Assembly (NCBI RefSeq): GCF_002085925.2
Contig: NZ_CP053562.1
Coordinates: 1,034,001 to 1,098,000 of the forward strand
Length of the DNA stretch: 64,000 bases
Origin: Thioclava electrotropha
Lineage (GTDB): Bacteria; Pseudomonadota; Alphaproteobacteria; Rhodobacterales; Rhodobacteraceae
Direction of reading: 5' to 3'
Part shown: positions 9,406 to 17,888 of the stretch, piece after piece
Layout of the letters: each line of letters starts with the position of its first letter
Position numbering within the stretch: position 1 is the first letter of the stretch
The notes under the pieces: generated by a model
What the model was told of the DNA's origin: nothing
What the model saw: the letters and a program-made list of their open reading frames with translations, nothing else
Databases searched by the model: none
Position numbers and translations under genes: made by a program

Positions 9406-10065
9406 TCAAACCGCCTCGGCCTCGCGCTTCTCCCACATCGCGCGGAAGGCTTTGCGGCTCTGGCACAGTTTGATCCAGCTTTGCAGGCGCGGGTAGGGGG
9501 CGAGGAAATCCGGGTGGTCCTGTCCGTAGCGCAGTACCTCCGCGAGATTGAGGTCGGTCACGGTGAACCGGCCGCCCACGATATGGCTATGCGTCTCCAG
9601 ATGGGTCTCGAGCGTGGTCAGGGGCCGTGCGAGCTTCGAGCAGAGAGACGCGATCTCGGCCTTGCCCTCGGGCGTGTCCTGCTCCTTGCGGCGATAGACG
9701 AAGCTGAGCGCCAGCGCGTCGGTCTCGATCCAGGTCGCGGCGAAGAGCGCCCATTGCTCCATTTGCGACAGTTCGCGCTCGTGCGCCGGGGCGAGCGGGC
9801 CACCCGCCTTGCGCGCGAGATGCAGGTTGATCGCGAGCGACTCCGTCAAGATAAGCCCGTCTTCCTCCAGCACCGGGATCGCGCCCATCGGCGAGAGCTT
9901 GCGAAATTCGGGCGAGCGGGTGTTGAGCGGAACCTCCGGCGCGAGCGGATCCTTGAAACGGTTCGCCTGCACGACTCGGCGCAGACGGAACGGCAGGCCC
10001 AACTCCTCGAGCAACCACAGCGCCCGGCTCGCCCGCGAATGATAGTTGCCGTAGATCGTGATCAT
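9406..10065 (-). CDS. Glutathione S-transferase family protein
   Basis: A 219-residue cytosolic GST-like protein. The N-terminal thioredoxin-like domain (about 1-85) contains YHSRASRALWLLEELG and the cis-proline/glutathione-binding stretch MGAIPVLEEDGLILTES. The helical C-terminal domain follows, with FTVTDLNLAEVL, the usual N-capping box region. It would conjugate or reduce an electrophile with glutathione; the substrate is unknown. It is divergent from the polyphosphate kinase gene. Confidence 0.88.
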   Translation of the reverse strand: MITIYGNYHSRASRALWLLEELGLPFRLRRVVQANRFKDPLAPEVPLNTRSPEFRKLSPMGAIPVLEEDGLILTESLAINLHLARKAGGPLAPAHERELSQMEQWALFAATWIETDALALSFVYRRKEQDTPEGKAEIASLCSKLARPLTTLETHLETHSHIVGGRFTVTDLNLAEVLRYGQDHPDFLAPYPRLQSWIKLCQSRKAFRAMWEKREAEAV

Positions 10066-10205
10066 GTCCGTTCCTTCGTTTCGCTCGATTTTTGTGGCGT
10101 TTTTGCCGCCGGAGGCCCAGCAGACACGGGTTTTTGATGCGTATCAAGGCACATCACGCGGGATTGCGCGATGCTCTGCAAGGTTCAGCCAACGGAGGGA
10201 TACGC

Positions 10206-11219
10206 ATGAAAGATCAGTTCATGAGCGACGCGACGAAACCGGCCAAGGCCGCAGCCGGGAAGGCAGAGGCTGTCGTCAAGCCGATCGATCCCTCCGAGGC
10301 GCATCCCGCGATCACCCCGCCCGAGCCGAAGGCGACCGGCCCGAAGAGCTTCCCGCGCGTCGATCCCAGTGCGGTGCGGCTGGCTTTCGAGACCGGGAAA
10401 TACCCCTACAAGCGCAAGATGGCGCGCGCCGCCTATGAGAAAGAAAAGGCGGAGCTTCAGGCCGAGTTGCTGAAGGTCCAGAAATGGGCGCAGGAGAGCG
10501 GCGAGAAATTCGTGATCCTCTTCGAGGGCCGCGATGCGGCGGGCAAGGGCGGTACGATCAAGCGCTTCACCGAACATCTCAACCCGCGCTTTGCCCGGGT
10601 CGTCGCACTCAACAAGCCCTCGGAAGAGGAACTCGGTCAGTGGTATTTCCAACGCTATGTCGAGCATCTGCCGACCGCGGGCGAGATGACCTTCTATGAT
10701 CGCAGCTGGTATAACCGCGCGGGTGTGGAGCGCGTGATGGGCTTCTGCAAACCCAACGATTACCTCGAATTCATGCGCCAGACCCCGGAGTTGGAGCGGA
10801 TGTTCGTGCGCTCGGGGGTTCGGCTTTACAAGTACTGGTTCTCGGTCACCCGCGAGGAGCAGCGCCGCCGCTTCCAATCGCGCGAAACCGATCCGCTCAA
10901 GCGCTGGAAGCTGTCGCCGATCGATCTGGCGAGCCTCGATCGCTGGGACGATTACACCGAGGCGAAAGAGGCGATGTTCTTCTACACCGACACCGCCGAT
11001 GCGCCATGGACCATCGTGAAGTCGAACGACAAGAAGCGCGCGCGGCTGAACTGCATGAAGCATTTCCTGTCGACGCTGGACTATCCCGACAAGGATCCCA
11101 CGATCGCAACGCCGCCCGATCCGCTGATCGTGGGCCATGCGAGCCATGTCGTGCATTCGTCTGAGCATATTCTTGGCGCATCTCTTCATCCCGATCAGCG
11201 CCGCGTGACCAAATCCTGA
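10206..11219 (+). CDS. ppk2: Polyphosphate kinase 2
   Basis: Transfers phosphate between polyphosphate and a nucleotide, linking phosphate storage to nucleotide pools in the cytoplasm. The 337-residue product has an Ala/Lys/Pro-rich N-terminal extension of about 50 residues. The PPK2 P-loop FEGRDAAGKGGTIKR lies around 106-120, and the second conserved block FYDRSWYNRAGVE around 163-175. The ATG at 10206 is preceded by cggaggga; an upstream ATG at 10092 lacks such a site. Single-domain enzymes of this length with SWYNRAGVE are PPK2 class I; the nucleotide preference is not certain. Confidence 0.92.
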   Translation: MKDQFMSDATKPAKAAAGKAEAVVKPIDPSEAHPAITPPEPKATGPKSFPRVDPSAVRLAFETGKYPYKRKMARAAYEKEKAELQAELLKVQKWAQESGEKFVILFEGRDAAGKGGTIKRFTEHLNPRFARVVALNKPSEEELGQWYFQRYVEHLPTAGEMTFYDRSWYNRAGVERVMGFCKPNDYLEFMRQTPELERMFVRSGVRLYKYWFSVTREEQRRRFQSRETDPLKRWKLSPIDLASLDRWDDYTEAKEAMFFYTDTADAPWTIVKSNDKKRARLNCMKHFLSTLDYPDKDPTIATPPDPLIVGHASHVVHSSEHILGASLHPDQRRVTKS

Positions 11220-11226
11220 GCATGTG

Positions 11227-11241
11227 ATCGCCGATGGCGAT
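11227..11241 (+). terminator. Possible short terminator hairpin after ppk2
   Basis: The perfect hairpin atcgcc-gat-ggcgat starts seven bases after the ppk2 stop and is followed only by ttt, so termination would be weak. Offered as a structure, not a proven terminator. Confidence 0.3.
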
Positions 11242-11311
11242 TTCGGTGACCGGTGGGGCTTGTCCCTCCGCCGGTTGCATTCCATGTGAAAGGTAACAAC
11301 CGGAGGAGAGC

Positions 11312-11914
11312 ATGGGCTGGAACGAAAGATTCGCCGGAGAAGATTATCTCTATGGCACGACCCCGGCGGATTTCGTGGCGCGTCAGGCGTGGCGTCTCGC
11401 TCCGGGGGCGCGGCTGTTGAGCATCGCTGACGGCGAAGGCCGCAACGGCACCTATCTCGCCAGCCTCGGAGTGCAGGTCACGGCCCTCGAGCCGTCGGAG
11501 AACGCGCGCCGCAAGGCCGCTGAACTGGCGCGGGAGCGGGGCGTGTCGATGCAGACGATCGACGCCGATCTGCGCGGCTATGACTGGCCACGCGGCGAAT
11601 ATGACGCCGTTCTCGCCTGTTTCATCCAATTCGCCGATACCGCGTTTCGGGCGGAGATTTTTGACGGCATCGCGACCGCGCTCAAACCGGGCGGGCTCGC
11701 GTTGATCCACGGCTTCGCGCGCCGCCAGCCGCGCTACGGCACGGGCGGGCCGGGGGTCGTGGAGCAGCTCTACGATCTCGATCTCCTGCGCGACGCCTTC
11801 CCGCGCTGGGAGGTGCTGCATCAGGCCGATTACGATGCCGTTCTCGACGAGGGCGCGGGCCATTCCGGTCGCGCCGCCCTGATCGATTTCGTCGCCCGCA
11901 AACCCGCGCGCTGA
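11312..11914 (+). CDS. Class I SAM-dependent methyltransferase
   Basis: A 200-residue enzyme with a seven-strand Rossmann methyltransferase core. Motif I is SIADGEGRNG (about 37-46), the acidic end of strand 2 is TALEPSE (about 58-64), and LRGYDWPRGEYDAVLACF lies around strand 4. Proteins of this shape resemble TehB-type methyltransferases, but the substrate is unknown. The ATG at 11312 has an excellent ggaggag site. It stands alone between ppk2 and the cytochrome genes. Confidence 0.85.
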   Translation: MGWNERFAGEDYLYGTTPADFVARQAWRLAPGARLLSIADGEGRNGTYLASLGVQVTALEPSENARRKAAELARERGVSMQTIDADLRGYDWPRGEYDAVLACFIQFADTAFRAEIFDGIATALKPGGLALIHGFARRQPRYGTGGPGVVEQLYDLDLLRDAFPRWEVLHQADYDAVLDEGAGHSGRAALIDFVARKPAR

Positions 11915-12176
11915 TTCCGCAGATTTCGGCATAAAGTCAGGATTTCGCGCGGCTTATACGCGGGGTGCCTGACGTTCCGTCGCAACTTAAGTGCGATTTC
12001 TAGGCGACTTGCGCGTTCGATCGGCAATAGGCCGGAACCTGCCTAAGACCCGGTGCCTCCCTATCGTCCCGGTAGGGGAAATGTGTGCCTGCGCACATAG
12101 GAGTGTCTTCGGATTGACACGAATGCGTGTAACCTCAAACCTGTACGTTTCTTGCCATCGCAGATTGGAGTTCCAC

Positions 12177-12620
12177 ATGCGTAAGCCTCTCCTCGCCCTG
12201 ACCTTCACCCTCGCCGCCAGCGCCGCTTTCGCGCAGTCGCCCAAAGACGCTGTCGAAGCGCGCCAGGGTTTCTTCGATTTGCTCGGCGCCCAGATGGCCG
12301 TGCTCGCGCCGATGGCGCAGGGCAAGATGGACTTCGATGCCGCCAAGGCACAGACCGCCGCCAACAATATCGCGGCGCTCGCGAAGGTCGACATCTCGCC
12401 GCTCTTCGTCGAAGGCACCTCGGTCGACGACATGATGGAGACCCACGCGAAGTCGGAAATCTGGTCGAACATGGACCTGTTCATGGAAAAGGCGGACGCC
12501 CTCCATCAAGCCGCGGCTGAGATGCCCGATGCGGCAGGCAGCCTCGAGACGCTGCAGCCGGCGGTCGGCAAGCTCGGCGGCACGTGCAAGAGCTGCCACG
12601 ACGAGTTCCGTTCGAAGTAA
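12177..12620 (+). CDS. Cytochrome c' (periplasmic)
   Basis: A 147-residue secreted haem protein. The signal peptide ends after AFA at about residue 19. The single haem attachment site CKSCH is near the C-terminus (137-141), which together with the predicted four-helix body is typical of class II cytochrome c'. Such proteins bind NO and may protect against nitrosative stress; electron transfer is also possible. GGAG lies upstream of the ATG at 12177. Only six bases separate it from the following cytochrome b561 gene, so the two form an operon. The upstream 262 bases contain short palindromes (about 12081-12098 and 12117-12130) that could be regulatory. Confidence 0.9.
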   Translation: MRKPLLALTFTLAASAAFAQSPKDAVEARQGFFDLLGAQMAVLAPMAQGKMDFDAAKAQTAANNIAALAKVDISPLFVEGTSVDDMMETHAKSEIWSNMDLFMEKADALHQAAAEMPDAAGSLETLQPAVGKLGGTCKSCHDEFRSK

Positions 12621-12626
12621 CGCAGA

Positions 12627-13223
12627 ATGAAAGACACCGCCGCCTCCCCCGCGAAGAAAACCGTCACGGTCTGGGACCCTGTCGTGCGTCTGTTCCACTG
12701 GCTTCTGGTGGCGGCTTTTGCTGCCGCTTGGGGTCTCGGGGAATGGGGGCCGAACCAGATGACGCGGCATTTCTATGCCGGCTACGCGATCGCGGGGCTG
12801 CTGGCGGTGCGTCTTATCTGGGGGTTCGTGGGATCGCGCACGGCGCGGTTCTCGCAGTTCCTTTATGGACCCAAGGCGGTGGCGGATTATCTTCGCCACC
12901 TGCCATCCAAGGAAAGCTCCGGCCATGTCGGGCATAATCCGCTGGGCGGCTGGTCGGTTCTCGTGATGCTCGCGCTGCTGATCGTGCAGGTCGTGACCGG
13001 GCTGACCTCCGATCCGCAGGATTACATCAACGTCGGCCCCCTTGCGGGCTCCGTGCCCGAGAGCATCAGCACGAGCTGGGCGCCGAAAATCCATGAATTC
13101 GTGGCGACCCTGCTGCTGATCGTCGTGGGCATCCACATCGCGGCCATCGTCTATTACCGGACGTGGAAAGGTGTGAACCTCGTGAAGCCGATGATCACGG
13201 GTAAGAAAGAAGTGGGCGAGTAA
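12627..13223 (+). CDS. Cytochrome b561-type dihaem membrane protein
   Basis: A 198-residue integral membrane protein with four hydrophobic helices. Histidines placed to bind two haems are H24 in RLFHWLL, H48 near RHFYAGY, H156 in KIHEF and H170 in GIHIAAI. The family moves electrons between the quinone pool and a periplasmic partner. Its close coupling to cytochrome c' six bases upstream suggests it reduces that protein; this pairing is common in proteobacteria. The GC-rich hairpin ccgcc/ggcgg after the stop may be a weak terminator. Confidence 0.9.
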   Translation: MKDTAASPAKKTVTVWDPVVRLFHWLLVAAFAAAWGLGEWGPNQMTRHFYAGYAIAGLLAVRLIWGFVGSRTARFSQFLYGPKAVADYLRHLPSKESSGHVGHNPLGGWSVLVMLALLIVQVVTGLTSDPQDYINVGPLAGSVPESISTSWAPKIHEFVATLLLIVVGIHIAAIVYYRTWKGVNLVKPMITGKKEVGE

Positions 13224-13266
13224 CCGCTCTCTTGACCGCCGCGTCGGGCGGGGCTAGCGCTCGCCC

Positions 13267-14682
13267 ATGACGAGCACCGACCCCCATCAGAGCGCGCCAC
13301 CGCCTCAGCCGCAAAACCAAGCGATGCCTCTCGCCCGCCACGTGCGGGCGATCTTCACTTTGGGTCTGCCGCTGATCGGCTCCAACCTCGCGCAGATGCT
13401 GCTCAACGTGACCGATACGGTGATGGTGGGCTGGTATGGCGTCGAGGCGCTGGCGGCGCTGGTGCTGGGCACCTCCTATTTCTTCTCGATCTTCATGCTG
13501 GGCAACGGGATCGCGTTGGCGGTGATGGGGCGCGTCTCGGCAAGCTTGGGCGCGGATGACGAGGTGCAGGCGCGGCGCGACACCCGGATGGGGATATGGC
13601 TGTCGATCCTGTTCGGGCTCGCGATGCTGCCGGTCTTCTGGAATTCCGGCGCGGTGCTGGAGATGCTGGGCCAAAAGCCCGAGATCGCGGCGCTCGCACA
13701 GGATTACCTGCGCATCCTCGGCTTCGCACTGGCACCAGGCCTCGCGATGATGGTGATCCGCTCGTATTTGTCCGCGCAGGAGCGCACGGCGGTGCTGCTC
13801 TGGATCACGTTGGGGGCTGTCCTGCTGAACGCGGGCGTCAACTGGATCCTGATCTTCGGCAATTGGGGCGCGCCGGAACTGGGTGTGCGCGGCGCGGCCA
13901 TCGCTTCGCTGAGCGCGATGGTGCTGAACCTCGTGGCGCAGGCGATCTATGCCGCGCGTGCGCCGGGCCTGACCCATATCCGGCTGTTCCAGCGTTTCTG
14001 GCGGCCCGATTGGGAGGCGTTCTGGATCGTCGCGAAAATGGGTCTGCCGGTGGGGCTGACCTCGGTGGCGGAAGGCTCGATGTTTCAGGCCTCGGCGCTG
14101 ATGATGGGCTGGATCGGCACGATCGAACTCGCCGCGCACGGGATCGCGCTGCAGGTCTCCTCGATCACCTTCATGGTGCATGTCGGCCTGTCGAACGCGG
14201 CCACCGTGCGGGCAGGGCGGGCGCATGGGAAACGTGACCCGCGCCTTCTGCGTGACGGGGCGCGGGTGGTGACAGGGCTCTCCGTGGGCTTCGGTCTGCT
14301 GACGGTGGCGGTCTTCGTCTTCGCCGGTCCTTGGCTCACGCGGCTGTTTCTCGATGCCGACAATCCGGCCACGCCGGAGATCGTCCTCTATGGCGTGCGC
14401 TTCCTGATGGTTGCGGCGATTTTCCAGCTCTTCGACTTGATGCAGGTGATGGCGCTGGGCCTGCTGCGCGGCGTGCAGGACACGCGCGTGCCGATGTGGA
14501 TGGCGGTGGCGAGCTATTGGCTGATCGGTATCCCGGCCAGCTACTTTCTCGCCTTCACGCTGGATTTCGGCGGCGTCGGGCTATGGCTCGGCCTCGTCCT
14601 CGGTCTCGCCTCGGCGGGGGCGATGATGATGCGGCGGTTCTGGCGCGGGCCGTGGTTGCAGCCGCGCCAGTCAGTCGCTTAA
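13267..14682 (+). CDS. MATE family efflux transporter
   Basis: A 471-residue inner-membrane protein with about twelve hydrophobic helices in two homologous halves. The first half opens with GLPLIGSNLAQMLLNVTDT, a characteristic NorM/DinF-like start, and the second with KMGLPVGLTSVAEG. It should export organic cations or related compounds using an ion gradient. The C-terminus overlaps the end of the convergent hydroxylase gene by four bases. The substrate cannot be inferred. Confidence 0.92.
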   Translation: MTSTDPHQSAPPPQPQNQAMPLARHVRAIFTLGLPLIGSNLAQMLLNVTDTVMVGWYGVEALAALVLGTSYFFSIFMLGNGIALAVMGRVSASLGADDEVQARRDTRMGIWLSILFGLAMLPVFWNSGAVLEMLGQKPEIAALAQDYLRILGFALAPGLAMMVIRSYLSAQERTAVLLWITLGAVLLNAGVNWILIFGNWGAPELGVRGAAIASLSAMVLNLVAQAIYAARAPGLTHIRLFQRFWRPDWEAFWIVAKMGLPVGLTSVAEGSMFQASALMMGWIGTIELAAHGIALQVSSITFMVHVGLSNAATVRAGRAHGKRDPRLLRDGARVVTGLSVGFGLLTVAVFVFAGPWLTRLFLDADNPATPEIVLYGVRFLMVAAIFQLFDLMQVMALGLLRGVQDTRVPMWMAVASYWLIGIPASYFLAFTLDFGGVGLWLGLVLGLASAGAMMMRRFWRGPWLQPRQSVA

Positions 14683-15890
14683 CGCACGCCAAGCCCCGCC
14701 TTCATCAGCGTCTTGCGCACCGGCCCGAGCGAATAGAGCGCGCCCAGAACGCCTGCGCGCAGATCGCGCAGCGGCTGGGATTCCACCATCGAGGCGCGGT
14801 TGAGCAGGTCGATCCCCACTTCGCGCGCCTTCACCTCCGGCCAGCGGCGGCGGTGATAGGCGTCGAGCATCTTCGCCTCGCCCAGATGCACCGGGTCTTC
14901 CTCGGCCAGTTTCAGAAGGCAGGCGAGATCGGCGAGGCTCATATTCAGCCCCTGCGCGCCGATCGGCGGAATGACATGGGCGGCCTCGGCAATCAGGGCC
15001 ACGCGCTGGCCCGAGAACCGATCCGCGATCTGCGTCATCATCGGCCAGACCGCGCGGCGGGTCTCCAGCTTCAGCGGCCCGAGAAGCCCGGTCGAGCGTT
15101 CCATGATCGCCGCTTCGAATTCCTCCGTGGGCAGCGTGGCGAGGCGCTCAGCCTCGGCGGCGCGCTCCATCCAGACGATCGCGGAAGAGGGTTTGCAGTC
15201 ACGATCAGGCAGCGGCACCAGCGTGAACGGCCCGCCCGAGCGGTGAATCTCGGTCGAGACATTGTCATGCGGGATCGGGTGGGTGACCGCGAAGGCCAGC
15301 GCCTTCTGGCCATAGCGGATCGTCTTGACGCCAAGCCCCGCCGCTTCGCGCACGAAGGAATTGCGGCCATCGGCCCCGATGACGAGACGGGCGCGCACAT
15401 GGGTGCCGTCGGACAGCGTCACCTCGGCACCGCTTTCGCGGGTCACGAGGCCGATCGTCGCAACGCCGGGGCGGAAATCGACGAGCGGGTTATCGGCCAG
15501 CGCGGCCACCAGCTCGCGGCGCAGCAGCCAGTTCGGGAAGTTCCAGCCGAAGGGCTCGTCGGACAGGTCGGCCGCGTCAAAATCGCGGGTCAGGCGTGCG
15601 GTCGGGCTTTCGCCGCCCGCATCCACGATCCGCATGATCTGCAGCGGCGCGGCATAGGGCAGGAGCCGATCCCAGATCCCAGCTGCCTGCAGCACCTCGC
15701 GCGACGGGCGCAGGAACGCGGTCGAGCGCATATCCGCGCCCTCTGCCGCCTCTTCCGTGACCGGCGGCGTGGGATCGACGCAGATCGTGGTGAAGCCCGC
15801 CTGCCCGAAGGCCGCGGCTGCCGTCAGACCGGCGACGCCGCCGCCGGAGATCAGGATATCGGTGTCGATGGGTGTGCGGGTTTCGGCCAT
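14679..15890 (-). CDS. UbiH/UbiF/COQ6-family FAD hydroxylase
   Basis: A flavoprotein monooxygenase of 403 residues, probably hydroxylating the ubiquinone ring at the membrane. The N-terminal dinucleotide fold ILISGGGVAGLTAA (about 12-25) binds FAD. VIGADGRNSFVRE is the conserved DG motif, and PPIGAQGLNMSLAD is the C-terminal FAD/substrate motif. The usual GDAAH just before it reads AEAAH, a small departure. Ring position specificity (UbiH, UbiF, UbiL types) cannot be decided from sequence, so no symbol is given. Confidence 0.87.
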   Translation of the reverse strand: MAETRTPIDTDILISGGGVAGLTAAAAFGQAGFTTICVDPTPPVTEEAAEGADMRSTAFLRPSREVLQAAGIWDRLLPYAAPLQIMRIVDAGGESPTARLTRDFDAADLSDEPFGWNFPNWLLRRELVAALADNPLVDFRPGVATIGLVTRESGAEVTLSDGTHVRARLVIGADGRNSFVREAAGLGVKTIRYGQKALAFAVTHPIPHDNVSTEIHRSGGPFTLVPLPDRDCKPSSAIVWMERAAEAERLATLPTEEFEAAIMERSTGLLGPLKLETRRAVWPMMTQIADRFSGQRVALIAEAAHVIPPIGAQGLNMSLADLACLLKLAEEDPVHLGEAKMLDAYHRRRWPEVKAREVGIDLLNRASMVESQPLRDLRAGVLGALYSLGPVRKTLMKAGLGVR

Positions 15891-16023
15891 GGGGCGCCTC
15901 CGTCAATGTCCGTGCCACTTTGCCCTCCGGCGCGGGCAGGTGCAATGATCCGCCGCCGGGATGCGACGCGGCGACACAGCGAAACGCAAGCCGGGGGTGT
16001 GCAGGTCCCGCAACGCGCGGCGC

Positions 16024-16057
16024 AAAAAGAAACAGCCCGGATCACGCGGATCCGGGC
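16024..16057 (-). terminator. Rho-independent terminator
   Basis: A perfect 9-bp stem gcccggatc/gatccgggc (16035-16057, loop acgcg) is followed on the minus strand by a T-rich run (complement of aaaaagaaac). It lies 38 bases past the stop of the small membrane protein gene and should end that transcript before the hydroxylase gene. Confidence 0.8.
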
Positions 16058-16094
16058 CGTGTTCGCCAAGGGCGAGAATTCTACTAGTGCGACG

Positions 16095-16322
16095 TCAGCC
16101 GCCTGCGGTCATCACAACGATGAGGCCGAGCATGATCCAGGTGGCGCCCACGGCCCAGAGGATCAGGCCGCCAAGGCCCATGATCGCGACCATGCCCGCG
16201 GCCAGAGCCACGACGACAAGCGCGAGGGTGAACATGAAAGCCGGCGAAATCTGCTTGTGCTCGGTTTCGGAATGATCGGCCACATAGGCCGAAACGCCGG
16301 AATCGGCGGTCGTCATGGTCAT
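16095..16322 (-). CDS. Small two-helix membrane protein, unknown function
   Basis: A 75-residue product. A polar N-terminus of about 28 residues is followed by two adjacent hydrophobic helices (about 29-48 and 52-73) separated by a glycine-rich turn. GGGAG eight bases before the ATG at 16322 and a strong terminator downstream argue that it is a real single-gene unit. I do not recognise the family. Confidence 0.7.
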   Translation of the reverse strand: MTMTTADSGVSAYVADHSETEHKQISPAFMFTLALVVVALAAGMVAIMGLGGLILWAVGATWIMLGLIVVMTAGG

Positions 16323-16436
16323 AATCGATTCTCCCGTTTGCTGTCTCCCTGACAGGCCACCGTGATTTAAAGATGCATCTCGTTTCGATAAAGATGCGAA
16401 GCCGTGCCATATTGTCGCAGCGCCGTCACTTTCCCT

Positions 16437-17138
16437 TCATGCGCGCGTGATTTTGCGCAGGAACCCGGCGAGATCGGCTGTGTGATAGTGGATGTGATCC
16501 TCCGGCGCGGGGGCAGGGGCGACATGCACGGTCTTCATCCCGATCGCATGGGGATGGCGCAGGTTGCGGGCGTCGTCTTCGAACATCGCACCGCGGTCGG
16601 GCGCGATCCCGGCCTGCGCGAAGACCCGGTCGAAAGCTTCGGCGCGGGGCTTGGGGTGAAACTCGGCATGTTCGACGCCATAGATCCCGTCGAACAGCCC
16701 CGTCAGCCCGCGCGCCGCGATCACCCGCGTCGCATAGGGGGCCGAGCCGTTCGTATAGACGATCTTGCGCCCCGGCAGGGCTTCGATGCCTGCGCGCAGT
16801 GCCTCATCCACCACCAGATGGTCGAGCGAGATCTCGTGCACCTCGTGCAGATAGGGGGCAGGATCCACGTCGTGCTCGTGCATCAGACCCGCCAGCGTGG
16901 TGCCGTAAAGCTGCCAATAGTGGTTGCGCAGATGGTCGGCCCGCGCGCGATCGACGCCCAGCGAGCGCATCACGAAATCGGTCATCTTCACTTCGATCTG
17001 GTCGAAGAGACGCGCCTCTGGCGGGTAGAGCGTGTTGTCGAGATCGAACACCCAGGCGTCGACATGCGCGAAATCGGCAGCGAGATCGCGGTCGGCAGGG
17101 GTGGCGGAGGCGGGGGCAGGCGCGGAGCTGTCTGTCAT
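16437..17138 (-). CDS. HAD-family pyrimidine 5'-nucleotidase-like protein
   Basis: A 233-residue haloacid-dehalogenase-like phosphatase. Motif I is FDLDNTLYP with nucleophile D32 and acid D34; the motif II Ser/Thr lies in YTNGS and the motif III lysine in HPKPRAEAF. The metal-binding acidic motif is MFEDDARNL. The DNTLYP form is typical of the SDT1/pyrimidine 5'-nucleotidase group, which dephosphorylates UMP/CMP-like nucleotides. The ATG at 17138 is preferred over an upstream frame reaching 17240. It is divergent from the GntR regulator. Confidence 0.85.
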   Translation of the reverse strand: MTDSSAPAPASATPADRDLAADFAHVDAWVFDLDNTLYPPEARLFDQIEVKMTDFVMRSLGVDRARADHLRNHYWQLYGTTLAGLMHEHDVDPAPYLHEVHEISLDHLVVDEALRAGIEALPGRKIVYTNGSAPYATRVIAARGLTGLFDGIYGVEHAEFHPKPRAEAFDRVFAQAGIAPDRGAMFEDDARNLRHPHAIGMKTVHVAPAPAPEDHIHYHTADLAGFLRKITRA

Positions 17139-17234
17139 GGGCTGCAAGCTAGGTCGCGGGGCGCGCAGGTGCAATCTGCTTGTCACCGGGGGCGGCCCGC
17201 GCCTAATCTCTGGCAGAACGCGAAAGCAGGTTGC

Positions 17235-17888
17235 ATGCAAAAAGACGCCTACACTCTCATACTCGACGCCATCGACGAAGGCGTTTACCGCCCCGGGGAC
17301 CGTTTGGTCGAATCCGAATTGGCGGAGCGGTTCGGAGTGTCACGCACCCCGGTACGCGAGGCGCTGCAACGGCTGGAAACCCAGCAAATGCTGGCCCGCG
17401 ACGGGCGGTCGCTGATCGTGGCCTCGCTCGATCACAACCAGCTGGCGGAGCTCTATATCGTGCGCGCCGAACTGGAGGCGCTGGCCGCGCAGCTGGCGGC
17501 GAAACATGCGGCGCCCGAAGAGGTCCGCGTGCTGCAGAACATGATCGACGAGGATCGCGGGCAACTGGACGATCCCGAGGCGTTGAGCCGGGCCAATCGC
17601 CGGTTCCACCACCAAATTCACCTCGCCTCGCATAATCGTTACCTTGTCCAGCAGCTCGACCTCGTGCACCGCTCGATGGCGCTTCTCGCGACGACCTCGC
17701 TTGCGGTGAAGGGCCGGGGCGAAGCTGCGCTCGACGAGCATCAGGCGATTGTCGATGCGATCCGCGAAGGCAATGGCGATGCGGCGGCCTCGGCGCTGCG
17801 CGCCCATATCTCGCGGGCCTTCGAGACGCGTCTCACGCTCGACGCGGCGCATCACGGCACGGCGGGCCACTGGGCCGAGGCGCTCTGA
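17235..17888 (+). CDS. GntR-family transcriptional regulator (FadR/FCD type)
   Basis: A 217-residue DNA-binding regulator. The winged helix-turn-helix (about 10-65) includes LAERFGVSRTPVREALQRLE. The all-helical FCD ligand domain follows, with the metal/ligand motifs FHHQIHLASHN and DEHQAIVDAIREGN. It probably responds to a small organic acid. It is divergent from the nucleotidase gene, and its stop abuts the stop of the convergent glycosyltransferase gene. The true start is the ATG at 17235; a longer open frame upstream overlaps the nucleotidase gene and is discarded. Confidence 0.9.
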   Translation: MQKDAYTLILDAIDEGVYRPGDRLVESELAERFGVSRTPVREALQRLETQQMLARDGRSLIVASLDHNQLAELYIVRAELEALAAQLAAKHAAPEEVRVLQNMIDEDRGQLDDPEALSRANRRFHHQIHLASHNRYLVQQLDLVHRSMALLATTSLAVKGRGEAALDEHQAIVDAIREGNGDAAASALRAHISRAFETRLTLDAAHHGTAGHWAEAL